A DNA stretch of 64,000 nucleotides from Oceanisphaera sp. IT1-181 (lineage in GTDB: Bacteria; Pseudomonadota; Gammaproteobacteria; Enterobacterales; Aeromonadaceae): positions 2,351,001 through 2,415,000 of the forward strand of contig NZ_CP136856.1 of assembly GCF_033807535.1 (NCBI RefSeq). Direction: 5' to 3'. Each line of letters starts with the position of its first letter. Position 1 is the stretch's first letter. Under the pieces are notes generated by a model that did not search any database, was not told where the DNA came from, and worked only from the letters and a program-made list of their open reading frames with translations. Positions 32,326 to 41,314 of this stretch are shown here, in pieces. The position numbers were made by a program, and so were the translations under genes.

Positions 32326-33747
32326 ATGAAATTAAAAAAACTCGTCGCCGCCATCGGCATGACCTTTGCGTTAACCGCACACGCCAGCGACCTGCCGGTG
32401 ATTGATGCTGTTCTTACTGCACCGCCTATGGTGCCGCCACCGATCACTCGAGATCACGCCGCCAAAGTGGTGGTGAAAATGGAAACCGTCGAAAAGGTCA
32501 TGGAAATCGCCGATGGCGTGGAGTACATGTTTTGGACTTTTGGTGGCTCTGTGCCCGGTCAGTTTTTACGTATTCGTGAAGGCGATGAAGTGGAGTTTCA
32601 TCTTTCTAACCATCCCAGTTCAAAAATGCCCCACAACATCGACTTGCACGCGGTGAATGGCCCAGGTGGCGGCGCGGCTGCCTCGTTTACGGCACCCGGC
32701 CATACCTCGGTATTTAACTTTAAAGCGCTGCATCCGGGCTTATATGTATACCACTGTGCCACCGCACCCGTGGGCATGCACATCGCTAACGGCATGTACG
32801 GCTTGGTATTGGTGGAGCCCAAAGAAGGCCTGCCAAAAGTGGATAAAGAATACTATGTCATGCAGGGCGACTTTTATACCCAAGGTGCTTATGGCGAGCA
32901 GGGTTTTCAGTCGTTCGATATGGATAAAGCCATTAAAGAAGACGCCGACTATGTGCTGTTTAACGGTGCGGTAGGCGCACTGACCGGTGATAAGTCGTTG
33001 ACCGCAAATGTCGGCGAAACCGTGCGTTTGTTCGTGGGCAATGGCGGACCTAACTTGGCCTCAAGTTTCCATGTGATTGGCGAGATTTTCGATAGAGTCA
33101 CCGTCGAAGGCGGCACGCTGGAAAACCATAACGTGCAAACCTCTTTAATCCCGGCGGGTGGCGCTTTAATGGCCGAGTTTAAGGTGGATGTGCCGGGCAA
33201 CTTTATTATGGTTGACCACTCCATATTTCGTGCCTTTAACAAGGGCGCACTGGGCATGATCAACGTGGATGGCCCCGAAGATAAAGTTATTTACTCAGGT
33301 AAAGTGGCAGAAAACGTGTACTTGCCAGAAGGCTCAGCAGTACAGAGCATTCCGAATGATCGTCCTAAGTTAGTGGCCACCAGCAAAGACGACCAAATGC
33401 TGTTTGGTAAGCGTGTGTATGAGGCTAACTGTCAGGCGTGTCACCAGGCTGAGGGTAATGGTATTCCGGGGGCTTTTCCGCCCTTGGCCAAGTCTGACTT
33501 CTTAAATGCCGATACCACTCGTGCTATTGATGTGGTGATCCACGGCTTAAAAGGCCCGATCAAGGTAAATGGCGCCACTTATGACAGCATAATGCCGGCC
33601 ATGAGCTTGTCCGATGAAGATACCGCTAACGTCTTGACCTATGTACTGAATAGCTGGGACAACAATGGCAAAGTCATTACCCCGAAAGACGTAGAACAGC
33701 GCCGTAAAGACGGCAAGGCCATCATTATGGAAGGGAGCGCGCACTAA
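32326..33747 (+). CDS. nirK: Copper nitrite reductase NirK with C-terminal cytochrome c domain
   Basis: NirK reduces nitrite to nitric oxide in the periplasm. The 473-residue precursor has a signal peptide ending ALTAHA (about residue 20) and two cupredoxin domains. The copper ligands are visible: MPHNIDLHA (type 1 and 2 histidines and the catalytic aspartate), YVYHCATAPVGMHIANGMYG (His, Cys, His, Met), FHVIGEIF and MVDHSIF. A cytochrome c domain follows, with C369-Q-A-C372-H373 and an MPAMS region for the axial methionine. This tethered heme form is known from Ralstonia pickettii and Pseudoalteromonas. It begins a tightly overlapping operon with nirV and an SCO gene behind an FNR-type site. 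Confidence 0.96.
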   Translation: MKLKKLVAAIGMTFALTAHASDLPVIDAVLTAPPMVPPPITRDHAAKVVVKMETVEKVMEIADGVEYMFWTFGGSVPGQFLRIREGDEVEFHLSNHPSSKMPHNIDLHAVNGPGGGAAASFTAPGHTSVFNFKALHPGLYVYHCATAPVGMHIANGMYGLVLVEPKEGLPKVDKEYYVMQGDFYTQGAYGEQGFQSFDMDKAIKEDADYVLFNGAVGALTGDKSLTANVGETVRLFVGNGGPNLASSFHVIGEIFDRVTVEGGTLENHNVQTSLIPAGGALMAEFKVDVPGNFIMVDHSIFRAFNKGALGMINVDGPEDKVIYSGKVAENVYLPEGSAVQSIPNDRPKLVATSKDDQMLFGKRVYEANCQACHQAEGNGIPGAFPPLAKSDFLNADTTRAIDVVIHGLKGPIKVNGATYDSIMPAMSLSDEDTANVLTYVLNSWDNNGKVITPKDVEQRRKDGKAIIMEGSAH

Positions 33748-34568
33748 TGAGCGCGGCACTGCTGCTGGGCTTGGCCGCCTTGCACACCGCCGCCCCTATT
33801 CTTGCGGCTACCCACTTGCAGGTCGCCAATCAATCTGTTGAGCAAATGGTCGAACTTCCTAGCGGGGAGGTTCGACCGCTTTATTTAACCAAAGACAGTC
33901 CACTCACGCCGGTTGCAGCATTTTTACTGGATAGACTGCCGGTGACTAACGCTGAATTTGCGGATTTTGTGCAACAGACCCCCGCTTGGCAAGCCGGCCA
34001 AGCACCCGCTTTATTTGTGGAGCCCCAATATTTAAGCCATTGGCCCAATACTGAGCCCAACGCGATTCAGGCCAAGCAACCCGTCACCCATGTCTCTTGG
34101 TATGCGGCTAACGCCTATTGCCAAGCCCAAGGCAAACGCTTGCCGAGTGTATCTGAATGGGAATATGTGGCACAGGCCTCAGAACTGAGCGCGAATGGCA
34201 GCAAAGAAGCCGGCTATACCCAACGCATTTTGGCTTGGTATGCCAAACCCGCCACCGCCGAATTAGCAAATGTAGGAGAAAGCCCGGCCAATTACTGGCA
34301 AGTGCAAGATCTGCATGGTCTGGTGTGGGAATGGGCCCAAGATTTTAACACCGCCTTGGTGACTGGCGAGTCACGGGGCGACAGCAGCCTAGACCAAGGT
34401 TTATTTTGCGGCTCGGCGGCCTCAGGCTCAGCGGATCCCTCGGATTACGCGGCTTTTATGCGTTATGGTTTTCGCTCTAGTTTGAAAGCCGCCTACACCT
34501 TAAGAAATCTAGGTTTTAGATGTGCGCAAGATGTAGCGCCAACCGAGCGCCAAGGAGATACCCTATGA
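33747..34568 (+). CDS. nirV: NirV, formylglycine-generating-enzyme-like accessory protein
   Basis: NirV proteins are companions of NirK whose exact role is unclear. The 273-residue product has an export signal at the N terminus (LGLAALHTAAPILA), then a FGE-sulfatase/SUMF1 fold: VAAFLLDRLPVTNAEFADFV, THVSWYAANAYCQAQGKRLP, SEWEYVA, DLHGLVWEWAQDF, and RNLGFRCA at the end. It starts at the ATG overlapping the nirK stop by one base (TAATG) and its own stop overlaps the next gene as ATGA, so translation of all three genes is coupled. Confidence 0.88.
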   Translation: MSAALLLGLAALHTAAPILAATHLQVANQSVEQMVELPSGEVRPLYLTKDSPLTPVAAFLLDRLPVTNAEFADFVQQTPAWQAGQAPALFVEPQYLSHWPNTEPNAIQAKQPVTHVSWYAANAYCQAQGKRLPSVSEWEYVAQASELSANGSKEAGYTQRILAWYAKPATAELANVGESPANYWQVQDLHGLVWEWAQDFNTALVTGESRGDSSLDQGLFCGSAASGSADPSDYAAFMRYGFRSSLKAAYTLRNLGFRCAQDVAPTERQGDTL

Positions 34569-35101
34569 AAACATTGCTGATGTTGATGTTGTTAGCTGTG
34601 TTTAATGTGCAGGCCGCCCTGCCCGGCGACTCGGTTTATCAGTTGAACAGTCAATGGCAAGACAGCCACAATCAAGCGCTAAAAATGGTAGACTTAGTCG
34701 GTAAAAAGCAGATTATTGCGCTGGTTTATACAGACTGCATTACCGCCTGCCCTATTATTGTGTCGGACATGAAAGCCATTCAAGACGCGCTCACCACCGA
34801 ACAGCAAGCCAAGATGGGTTTTGTGTTGGTGTCGTTAACACCGGCCCGCGACACGCCTAAGGTGATGCGTCATTTCGCTAAAAAACGCGAATTAGACCAG
34901 CACTGGCGCTTACTCAGCAGCAAGGATGAAGACGTCCGCATTTTGGCCATGGCCTTAAATATTCAATATATGGGCTTACCCGATGGCGAGGTCGCTCATT
35001 CTAACGCCATAACCGTGCTCGACGAACAAGGCCGCCTGCAACTACAACAAGTAGGCATGCCGGGCGGACCCGAGGCACTGATCAAGAAGGTGTTTAACTA
35101 A
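34565..35101 (+). CDS. SCO1/SenC-family copper chaperone
   Basis: The 178-residue protein has a signal peptide (LLMLMLLAVFNVQA) and a thioredoxin-like SCO domain. The copper-binding CxxxC is present in TDCITACPI (about 58-66), and the distal histidine is in GEVAHSNAI near residue 140. SCO proteins deliver copper to periplasmic or membrane cuproenzymes; in this operon the likely client is NirK. I chose the ATG at 34565, which follows GGAG and overlaps the nirV stop, over the longer frame from 34520. Confidence 0.9.
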   Translation: MKTLLMLMLLAVFNVQAALPGDSVYQLNSQWQDSHNQALKMVDLVGKKQIIALVYTDCITACPIIVSDMKAIQDALTTEQQAKMGFVLVSLTPARDTPKVMRHFAKKRELDQHWRLLSSKDEDVRILAMALNIQYMGLPDGEVAHSNAITVLDEQGRLQLQQVGMPGGPEALIKKVFN

Positions 35102-35104
35102 CGG

Positions 35105-35318
35105 GTTGTGAGGTGTGAGGTTGTGGAATTGTTGCTACGCAATCTCGCAGCTGAAGCAGCGACTACAAAAACACCGCCCTTGCAGAAGCCGCTTGAGCCG
35201 GCTGGTGGCGCGTAGCGGCACTTTTGATTAAACCGAGATCCTGACGTGCGTCAGGATGACGGCCGTAAACAAAAAAGCTCCCTTATTTCGCTTGGCGCTT
35301 GGCGCTTGGCGCTCAATA
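35105..35318. repeat. Repeat-derived gap after the nirK operon
   Basis: GCCGCTTGAGCCGGCTGGTG at about 35183 belongs to a block also seen at 37385 and 37468. A half family A copy in reverse lies at about 35233-35262, and a family D GGCGCTTGGCGC stretch at about 35299-35325. Confidence 0.65.
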
Positions 35319-35945
35319 TTATTCCTGCTCTAACTCTTGAATGCGCGCTTGCAGCTTGGCGATATTGGCCTGTAGCTCGGCGACTTTTTCATGCAATGCC
35401 TGATTGTCTTCGCTGTTACCGGTGTCTGCGTAATGCTCATAGTCTGCATCACAAAATAAATGACCGTAGCGGGCATCGCGCTTGCTCGGTAGCTTGGCCA
35501 GTTTAATTACGTATGGGCCTTTGCTGACCAAGCTCTGCAAACTTTCTTCTACGCTCGGCACATCACTAAATTGATGTAAGCGCGCAGTACGAGTGCGTAA
35601 TTCACCGGGCGTTTGCGGCCCGCGTACTAACAGCTCGCAAATAATGGCCAGCTCTGGTTCATTAAATTGCAGATCGCCAAATTCAGTATTACAAAAGCGA
35701 TGCTGATATTTAGCGGTACGGGCATTAAAATCGGCACAGTTATTCACTAAGTGGCGTGCCGCTAGCGAATCCAGTGCCACTTGCAGCTCGGCTTCGGTGA
35801 TGTTCATCACCGGCTGGCGATTACTTTTTTGATTGCAGGCATTAAGCAGTGATTTTAGGGTAAGCGGATACACTTCGGGCGTAGAAACCTGTTTTTCGAT
35901 CAGGCAACCGATAACCCGTTGTTCCAGAAGAGAAAGCATTTCCAT
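35319..35945 (-). CDS. yceH: YceH, DUF480 winged-helix protein
   Basis: This 208-residue conserved gammaproteobacterial protein has an N-terminal LLEQRVIGCLIEKQVSTPEVYPLT and SLLNACNQKSNRQPVM, two winged-helix lobes, LVRGPQTPGELRTRT in the second lobe, and a C-terminal coiled coil (ELQANIAKLQARIQELEQE). E. coli YceH has no firm function; the fold suggests DNA binding. AAGGAG stands seven bases before the chosen ATG. Confidence 0.9.
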   Translation of the reverse strand: MEMLSLLEQRVIGCLIEKQVSTPEVYPLTLKSLLNACNQKSNRQPVMNITEAELQVALDSLAARHLVNNCADFNARTAKYQHRFCNTEFGDLQFNEPELAIICELLVRGPQTPGELRTRTARLHQFSDVPSVEESLQSLVSKGPYVIKLAKLPSKRDARYGHLFCDADYEHYADTGNSEDNQALHEKVAELQANIAKLQARIQELEQE

Positions 35946-36001
35946 AAACAGACTCCTTTGTTTTATGCCAGCCTAACGGACAACCCCCAAAACACCTAAC
36001 C

Positions 36002-36337
36002 TTATGCCGCTATCGGCGGCACCTCCAGCGGTAGCAGCCCATGAGCGGCACGCGCCCGATTGCAGGCGCCCTCCTCATCAAAGGCCTCAAATTCGCGACA
36101 GGGGCTGGGTCTGTTGGGATAGATGCTGCAAGACACACAACCCCCTACCTCTCCTTCCAGCGCGATACAACGAGGCTGCGCCTGATTAGTGCCCTGCATC
36201 GCCATGCGGGACAGGTTTATCGGCTCGGCCAGAGATTCTGGCACCAGAAAATCACCGTGGATCTCGCCCCAGTAAAATGAAACACGAAAATAGGCGCAGC
36301 AAGCACCACAGGTCAAACAGGGATTACCACTACTCAC
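36002..36337 (-). CDS. YkgJ-family cysteine-cluster protein
   Basis: The 111-residue protein has the N-terminal PCLTCGACCAYFRVSF cluster and further cysteines in PRCIALEG, GGCVSCSIY and RPSPCREF, forming the CxxCxxCC-type metal-binding (zinc or iron-sulfur) pattern of the YkgJ family, which has no settled function. The start is GTG at 36337, well spaced from GGAGGT. It is 56 bases upstream of yceH on the same strand and may be co-transcribed. Confidence 0.88.
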   Translation of the reverse strand: MSSGNPCLTCGACCAYFRVSFYWGEIHGDFLVPESLAEPINLSRMAMQGTNQAQPRCIALEGEVGGCVSCSIYPNRPSPCREFEAFDEEGACNRARAAHGLLPLEVPPIAA

Positions 36338-36721
36338 AACGTCTTACCTCCAGGCAAAACTAAAACAGTGACTAAAAACAGAATATAGGGATGACGGAGC
36401 CAAGTCCGCAGGATCGGGTAGTCGCGATAAGGTGGGGCGTGTCAGACGAGTGTCTGTTACACGGCTGGTCGATGTGTGCTCCTCAAAAGAGTGACCTAAG
36501 TTTTGGTGATAAACGGCACGTATTAATAAATCTAAAATGCCTGACACGCAAGCGTTCAAAGCGCTGGCGATAAAACAAAATCTACTGACTCGTACCCAAG
36601 CTTGGTATCCCCTAGGCCAACAGCAGAGATCAGGCACTGTGCGGAACCCTCGGGGCCCTGTGCTTTTTCTTTTCACGGCAAAGCGGCATACTGGGCTCTG
36701 CGTCATCATCAGGAGAGCAAT
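36338..36721. other. Gene-free gap between YkgJ and isochorismatase genes
   Basis: I see no gene or known repeat in these 384 bases. This is a divergent promoter region. GGACAAATTTT-type promoter boxes were not obvious. Confidence 0.4.
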
Positions 36722-37273
36722 ATGTTAATGGAGTCAGGTAAAGCGGCATTAATGGTTATCGATGTTCAGGAAAAACTGCTGCCAGCCATAGAGGACAGCG
36801 AGCAGTTGCATGCCCGTATTCAATGGCTAATTTCGGCCTGTCACACCCTTGATACCCCCACCTTATTTACCGAGCAATATCCCAAAGGCCTAGGCCATAC
36901 CTTGCCTGAGTTACTAGCATTAGTCGCCGCGCCTGAAGTGGTCGAAAAAACGCACTTCTCTGCAGTGGCCGCCCATTGCCTGCCCGCACACTGGCAAGAT
37001 TATTCTCAGGTCATAGTATGCGGCATGGAAACCCACGTTTGCGTACTGCAAACCGTGCTGGAGCTTATTCAAGCAGGTAAAGAAGTATTTGTGGTGGCGG
37101 ATGCAGTGGGCAGTCGCAGTGTAGAAAACTGCGAACTGGGCTTAGCGCGCATGCGCCATGCAGGTGCGCATATTGTTAGCCGAGAAATGGTGGTGTTTGA
37201 GCTACTGCGCCAAGCAGGCAGCGAGCAATTTAAAACCATCAGTAAAGATTTTTTACGCGGCGAGCAGCCTTAA
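36722..37273 (+). CDS. Isochorismatase-family cysteine hydrolase
   Basis: The 183-residue protein has the catalytic triad of the family: D14 in MVIDVQEKLL, K76 in VVEKTHFS and C107 in GMETHVCVLQ. A cis-peptide-type segment precedes the cysteine. Members include YcaC-like and other amide hydrolases. No partner gene of enterobactin or nicotinamide pathways is nearby, so the substrate is unknown. The frame extends upstream, but the ATG at 36722 is supported by AGGAGA and the conserved N terminus. Confidence 0.88.
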   Translation: MLMESGKAALMVIDVQEKLLPAIEDSEQLHARIQWLISACHTLDTPTLFTEQYPKGLGHTLPELLALVAAPEVVEKTHFSAVAAHCLPAHWQDYSQVIVCGMETHVCVLQTVLELIQAGKEVFVVADAVGSRSVENCELGLARMRHAGAHIVSREMVVFELLRQAGSEQFKTISKDFLRGEQP

Positions 37274-37277
37274 CAGA

Positions 37278-37505
37278 CGGTAAGGTGTGAGGTGAAAATA
37301 AAGCGTTGAGCGCCAGCATATGCTGCGCTCAATGTTGCTACGCAATCTCGCAGCTGAAGCAGCGACTACAAAAACACCCCCTTGTAGAAGCCGCTTTAGC
37401 CGGCTGGTGGCGCGCAGCGGCACAAAAACCATCAAACGACGTCGTATTTAAAAAATCATACCGTAGAAGCCGCTTCAGCTGGCTGGTGGCGCGTAGCGGC
37501 ACGAA
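37278..37505. repeat. Two copies of a GCCGCTT..GCCGGCTGGTGGCGCG block
   Basis: GTAGAAGCCGCTTTAGCCGG at about 37383 and GTAGAAGCCGCTTCAGCTGG at about 37465 each end in GCGCGnAGCGGCAC. Related single copies lie at 35.18, 26.74 and 41.13 kb. An upstream GCAATCTCGCAGCTGAAGC block at 37341 also occurs at about 35140. Confidence 0.7.
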
Positions 37506-37509
37506 GAAC

Positions 37510-38973
37510 TTAGAGGGGCTCAAAGTGCCTAGATTTAGGGGGTTCGGGTGGCCGTGAATCTGGCCAAATGCCCTCTTCTAATTGACCGCGCAGCTCCGGG
37601 TATTTCGCCACATCAAAGCTTGGGATCAATCCGAGCTTGCGCTGGCCGTTGTAATCTTTAGCGAGCTTAATCACCACCCCAGATAACAATAAGATGGCCA
37701 CTAGGTTGATCATGGCCATTAAGCCCATGGAGATATAGGCCATGGTCCACATGGTATCTATCTTGCCAATGGCGCCAAACATCACCATGCCTAACGCAAA
37801 CAGGCGAAAGGTAAACAAACCCGCAGTATTTTCATGCTCTAAGAACACCAAGTTATTTTCCGCATAGGCGTAGTTGGCCACTATGCTGGTGAAGGCAAAA
37901 AACAAAATCGCAATGGCAATAAAGGGACTACCCCAAGCACCCACCTCATGCGTCAGCGCGCGCTGGGTTAATTCAATACCGGTCACGCCTGAGCCTGGCT
38001 CAAATTGGCCAGACAATAAGATAATAGCGGCGGTACTGGTACAAATAACTAAGGTGTCGATAAACACGCCCAGCATCTGAATATACCCTTGAGACGCCGG
38101 ATGTGGCGGATAGGGTACCGCCAAGGCCGCCGCGTTAGCCGCCGAGCCCATGCCCGCTTCATTAGAGAACAAGCCGCGCTTAATGCCGTTGATCAAGGCT
38201 TGAGTCATCGCATAACCGACCACGCCACCACCGGCTTGCTCTAAACCAAAGGCCGATTTGACGATCAACAACAAAATGCCGGGTATTTGGCCGAGGTTCA
38301 TGACCACCACTATGAGTGCTATCAATAAATAGGCCAGCGCCATCACCGGCACAATCAGCTCGGCAAACCGCGCTATGGTGCGCAAGCCCCCAAACACAAT
38401 CAGCCCCGCCAGCAACGACAATATAATGCCACTGACCCAAGTGGGAATATCAAACGCGACCTGCATGGCCAAGCTAATGGTATTGGCCTGCACTGCATTA
38501 AAGATTAAGCCAAAAGCGACAATTAAAAACACTGCAAATAAGGCGCCCATCCAGCGCAGCCCTAAGCCCCGCTCCATGTAGTAAGCCGGGCCGCCCCGAT
38601 AGTTGCCCTCTTCGTCCGTCACTTTGTACAACTGGGCCAACGAACTTTCGGCGAAGGCGGTAGACATGCTAATTAAGGCGATCAGCCACATCCAAAAAAT
38701 TGCCCCCGGCCCGCCCAAATACAGGGCGATGGCCACGCCGACCAAATTGCCCGCGCCCACACGGGCCGCCAAGCTGGTACAGAGCGCTTGAAATGAGGAA
38801 ATGCCGGCCGCACTGCTGCTGCGGCTATGTTTAAGCACTGTAAACATATGATTAAAATGGCGAAACTGAATAAATCCCAGCCGTATCGTAAAGTAAGCCC
38901 CCGCTCCCAGCAGCATATAAACTAATAAACTTCCCCAGAGCAGGTCATTGATAAAATTGACCATGGCATCCAT
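37510..38973 (-). CDS. AGCS-family sodium:alanine/glycine symporter
   Basis: The 487-residue inner-membrane protein has about eleven helices. Family signatures are SLAARVGAGNLVGVAIALYLGGPGA (near 70), a GGPAYYMERGLG segment, INGIKRGLFSNEAGMGSAANAAA (near 270), and the C-terminal basic tail. AGCS proteins import alanine or glycine with sodium. The start is set at the ATG at 38973, seven bases after AGGAG; a GTG directly before it is less well placed. It stands alone and is divergent from talB. Confidence 0.92.
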   Translation of the reverse strand: MDAMVNFINDLLWGSLLVYMLLGAGAYFTIRLGFIQFRHFNHMFTVLKHSRSSSAAGISSFQALCTSLAARVGAGNLVGVAIALYLGGPGAIFWMWLIALISMSTAFAESSLAQLYKVTDEEGNYRGGPAYYMERGLGLRWMGALFAVFLIVAFGLIFNAVQANTISLAMQVAFDIPTWVSGIILSLLAGLIVFGGLRTIARFAELIVPVMALAYLLIALIVVVMNLGQIPGILLLIVKSAFGLEQAGGGVVGYAMTQALINGIKRGLFSNEAGMGSAANAAALAVPYPPHPASQGYIQMLGVFIDTLVICTSTAAIILLSGQFEPGSGVTGIELTQRALTHEVGAWGSPFIAIAILFFAFTSIVANYAYAENNLVFLEHENTAGLFTFRLFALGMVMFGAIGKIDTMWTMAYISMGLMAMINLVAILLLSGVVIKLAKDYNGQRKLGLIPSFDVAKYPELRGQLEEGIWPDSRPPEPPKSRHFEPL

Positions 38974-39272
38974 CACTATGCTCCTATGCAGTTAAAATTC
39001 ATGAGCAAACTGGTACCTTTTATATACAAGCTGACCTTATTTTGTGCACATCATAGTCTAAACGGACCCAAAACGACCACTCTACGTGTTTACTCGGCCA
39101 ATATCTGACGAAGACGGGTGCGCTGCATCTTATTCTTACCAGTATCTTGCACCGGACTTAGGCCTGAAGCGCCGAAAACGCGACCTCTGCCACAAGCTTG
39201 GCTTTATTTTGAGGGCCGGTATGGGTGATACTGTACTCCCGTTTTATGCTGACCCCATCAGGATCCTTTGTC

Positions 39273-40232
39273 ATGACAGATAAGCTGACTCAATTGCGAG
39301 CTCTCACTACCGTAGTAGCCGACACCGGCGATATTGACGCTATTGGTAAATACCAGCCCCAAGACGCCACCACCAACCCGTCACTGATTTTAAAAGCGGC
39401 GCAAATTCCTGACTATCAACCCCTGATCACGCAAGCGGTAGACTGGGCCAAAGCCCAAAGTCAGGACGCTCAACAGCAACTGATGGATGCGTCAGACAAG
39501 TTGGCGGTGAACATTGGCTGCGAAATTCTCAAACTGATCCCTGGCCGCATTTCTACCGAAGTGGATGCGCGCTTATCATTTGATACCGAGGCTAGCATTA
39601 ATAAAGCCCGCCACCTGATTGGCTTGTATCAAGCAGCCGGCATAGGCCGTGAGCGTATTTTAATTAAATTAGCGGCCACTTGGGAAGGTATTCGTGCCGC
39701 TGAAGTATTAGAGCAAGAAGGCATTAACTGTAACCTAACCTTGTTGTTCAGCTTTGCTCAGGCCCGCGCCTGCGCTGAAGCCGGCGCTTATCTGATTTCA
39801 CCTTTTGTGGGCCGTATTCTGGATTGGTATAAGCAAAACACCGATCAACAAGACTACACCGCAGAGCAAGACCCAGGTGTGGTCTCGGTGACCGAGATTT
39901 ACGACTACTACAAAGCGCACGGCTATAAAACCGTAGTGATGGGCGCGAGCTTCCGTAATATCGGCGAAATTTTGGCGCTGGCCGGCTGCGACCGCTTAAC
40001 CATAGGCCCCAACTTATTAGAAGAGTTGCGCCAAGCCGAAGGTGAAGTCACGGTGAAGCTGCAAGATAAGGGTGCCACCCAAGCCCGCCCAACCGTGATG
40101 ACCGAAGCCGAGTTCCGTTGGCAGCATAACCAAGATGCCATGGCCACCGAGAAGTTGGCCGAAGGTATTCGCAACTTTGCCGTAGATCAAAATAAGCTCG
40201 AAACTTTGCTTAGCGCACTCTTAGAAAAATAA
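39273..40232 (+). CDS. talB: Transaldolase
   Basis: Transaldolase moves a dihydroxyacetone unit between sugar phosphates in the non-oxidative pentose phosphate pathway. The 319-residue product shows DATTNPSLILKAA (near 33), LIKLAATWEGIRAAE with the Schiff-base lysine (about residue 132), NLTLLFSFAQARACAEAG, SPFVGRILDW and KTVVMGASFRN. The length equals that of TalB. Upstream in-frame codons were dropped because the conserved start MTDKLTQLR and AGGATCC site fit the ATG at 39273. A GC-rich hairpin with a T run follows. Confidence 0.96.
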   Translation: MTDKLTQLRALTTVVADTGDIDAIGKYQPQDATTNPSLILKAAQIPDYQPLITQAVDWAKAQSQDAQQQLMDASDKLAVNIGCEILKLIPGRISTEVDARLSFDTEASINKARHLIGLYQAAGIGRERILIKLAATWEGIRAAEVLEQEGINCNLTLLFSFAQARACAEAGAYLISPFVGRILDWYKQNTDQQDYTAEQDPGVVSVTEIYDYYKAHGYKTVVMGASFRNIGEILALAGCDRLTIGPNLLEELRQAEGEVTVKLQDKGATQARPTVMTEAEFRWQHNQDAMATEKLAEGIRNFAVDQNKLETLLSALLEK

Positions 40233-40257
40233 GTTATAAAAACAATCTTCAGCTCAA

Positions 40258-40290
40258 TCGATTGCGGTCAATAATATTAGCCGCAATCGA
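40258..40290. other. Perfect 10-bp hairpin after talB
   Basis: TCGATTGCGG and CCGCAATCGA pair perfectly around a 13-base loop, 25 bases after talB. It is not followed by a T run on the plus strand, so a role in mRNA stability or a repeat origin is possible. Confidence 0.5.
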
Positions 40291-40310
40291 GCAAGTGCCA
40301 AAAAAAACAA

Positions 40311-40342
40311 ACCCCGAGCCTCGCCAGCTCGGCGTTTTTTTT
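40311..40342 (+). terminator. Intrinsic terminator downstream of talB
   Basis: Stem CCGAGC / GCTCGG with a seven-base loop and eight T residues. The remaining 314 bases to the next gene are AT-rich and show nothing else definite. Confidence 0.82.
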
Positions 40343-40656
40343 GGTTTGGCTTTTTATTTAATTTATAAATTCAGCTTAATAATTTTAGATTAATCACATC
40401 TGCTTAATAAACCCTGCTTGAGCCGCATAATATCGCCCTGTTAAATCTGCCCTGCTCGCTTAATCATTTAATTTCAATATCAATAACCCACGTTTAACTT
40501 CAACTTCGACTTTCACTATTATTGGTGAGCTCGGTGGTATTTATATGACTCCGGACTGCTTTTTGTAATTTATATGTAATAAATAACTTCTACTGTATAA
40601 CTTATCGTGATATACCCTTATGGACTGCAACTGATAGTAAAATAGGAGAGAGCCCC

Positions 40657-40848
40657 ATGGATAGGAGTAGCTTCAATCAGGACTTTGTGGTGGCGCCGTC
40701 TACTCGTGCTAAAACTCGTCAGCCTGCTAAAAAAGGCAGATGGCGGGAAATAGAAGCGATACAAGACCAAAAGCGCTTACAAGAAGAATTACAGCAATAT
40801 GGCTGCACGCTCGATCTTGAAGAGTTAGCTGCCGAACTTGAACTGTAA
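40657..40848 (+). CDS. DUF3545-family small protein
   Basis: The 63-residue protein resembles the short DUF3545 family of Vibrio/Shewanella-type bacteria: a basic KKGRWREIEAIQDQKRLQEEL segment in the middle and an acidic C terminus (LDLEELAAELEL). It has no signal peptide and its function is unknown. TAGGAGAG lies just before the ATG, and a tight terminator follows, so it is a real single-gene transcription unit. Confidence 0.75.
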   Translation: MDRSSFNQDFVVAPSTRAKTRQPAKKGRWREIEAIQDQKRLQEELQQYGCTLDLEELAAELEL

Positions 40849-40861
40849 GGTACGGGAATTT

Positions 40862-40886
40862 TAAGCGCCGCAAGGCGCTTTTTTAT
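40862..40886 (+). terminator. Intrinsic terminator after the DUF3545 gene
   Basis: Stem AAGCGCC / GGCGCTT, loop GCAA, then six T residues. Confidence 0.87.
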
Positions 40887-40904
40887 TGGCTGAATTTGAA
40901 GATC

Positions 40905-40939
40905 AATGGTGAATGGTGAATGGTGAATGGTGAATGGTG
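40905..40939. repeat. Five copies of the heptamer AATGGTG
   Basis: The heptamer repeats five times without error. Its reverse complement CACCATT is repeated three times at 3815-3835 and appears degenerate near 8550 and 19150. Confidence 0.9.
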
Positions 40940-41260
40940 AATAACATCGAACTTAAACATAGAGTGCCAAGCTAGGCCGATCTTTTGTTGGTGGCCCTGC
41001 CTATTGTAGGTAAAGAATTAGATAAATAGTTCGGCAATGAGTGCGGACCACGGTTTCAGTTTTGCTGTGCAAACCGGCCGACGGTCATGGTATCTACGGT
41101 GTGAGCTTGTAGGCGTGGCCTTGCTTGACGATACTTAATACCGCTGCGCGCCATCAGCCAGCTTAAGCGGCCTCTACGTACTTTGTCTATCCTAAAACTC
41201 GTTAAACGACTGAATTAGCTACTCTTAATGCCTGTTTGCCAATATCATTCGACCTAGTGC
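40940..41260. repeat. Repeat-like intergenic DNA before rcsF
   Basis: Fragments such as GCGCGCCATCAGCCAGCTTA and AGCGGCCTCTAC (41140-41175) match the block at 26.74 kb. No gene is visible. Confidence 0.45.
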
Positions 41261-41314
41261 ACAGGCTTGGTGCAAAATAGCCTCCGCTTCTTTTTTAAAT
41301 TAAGGACTTATTAC

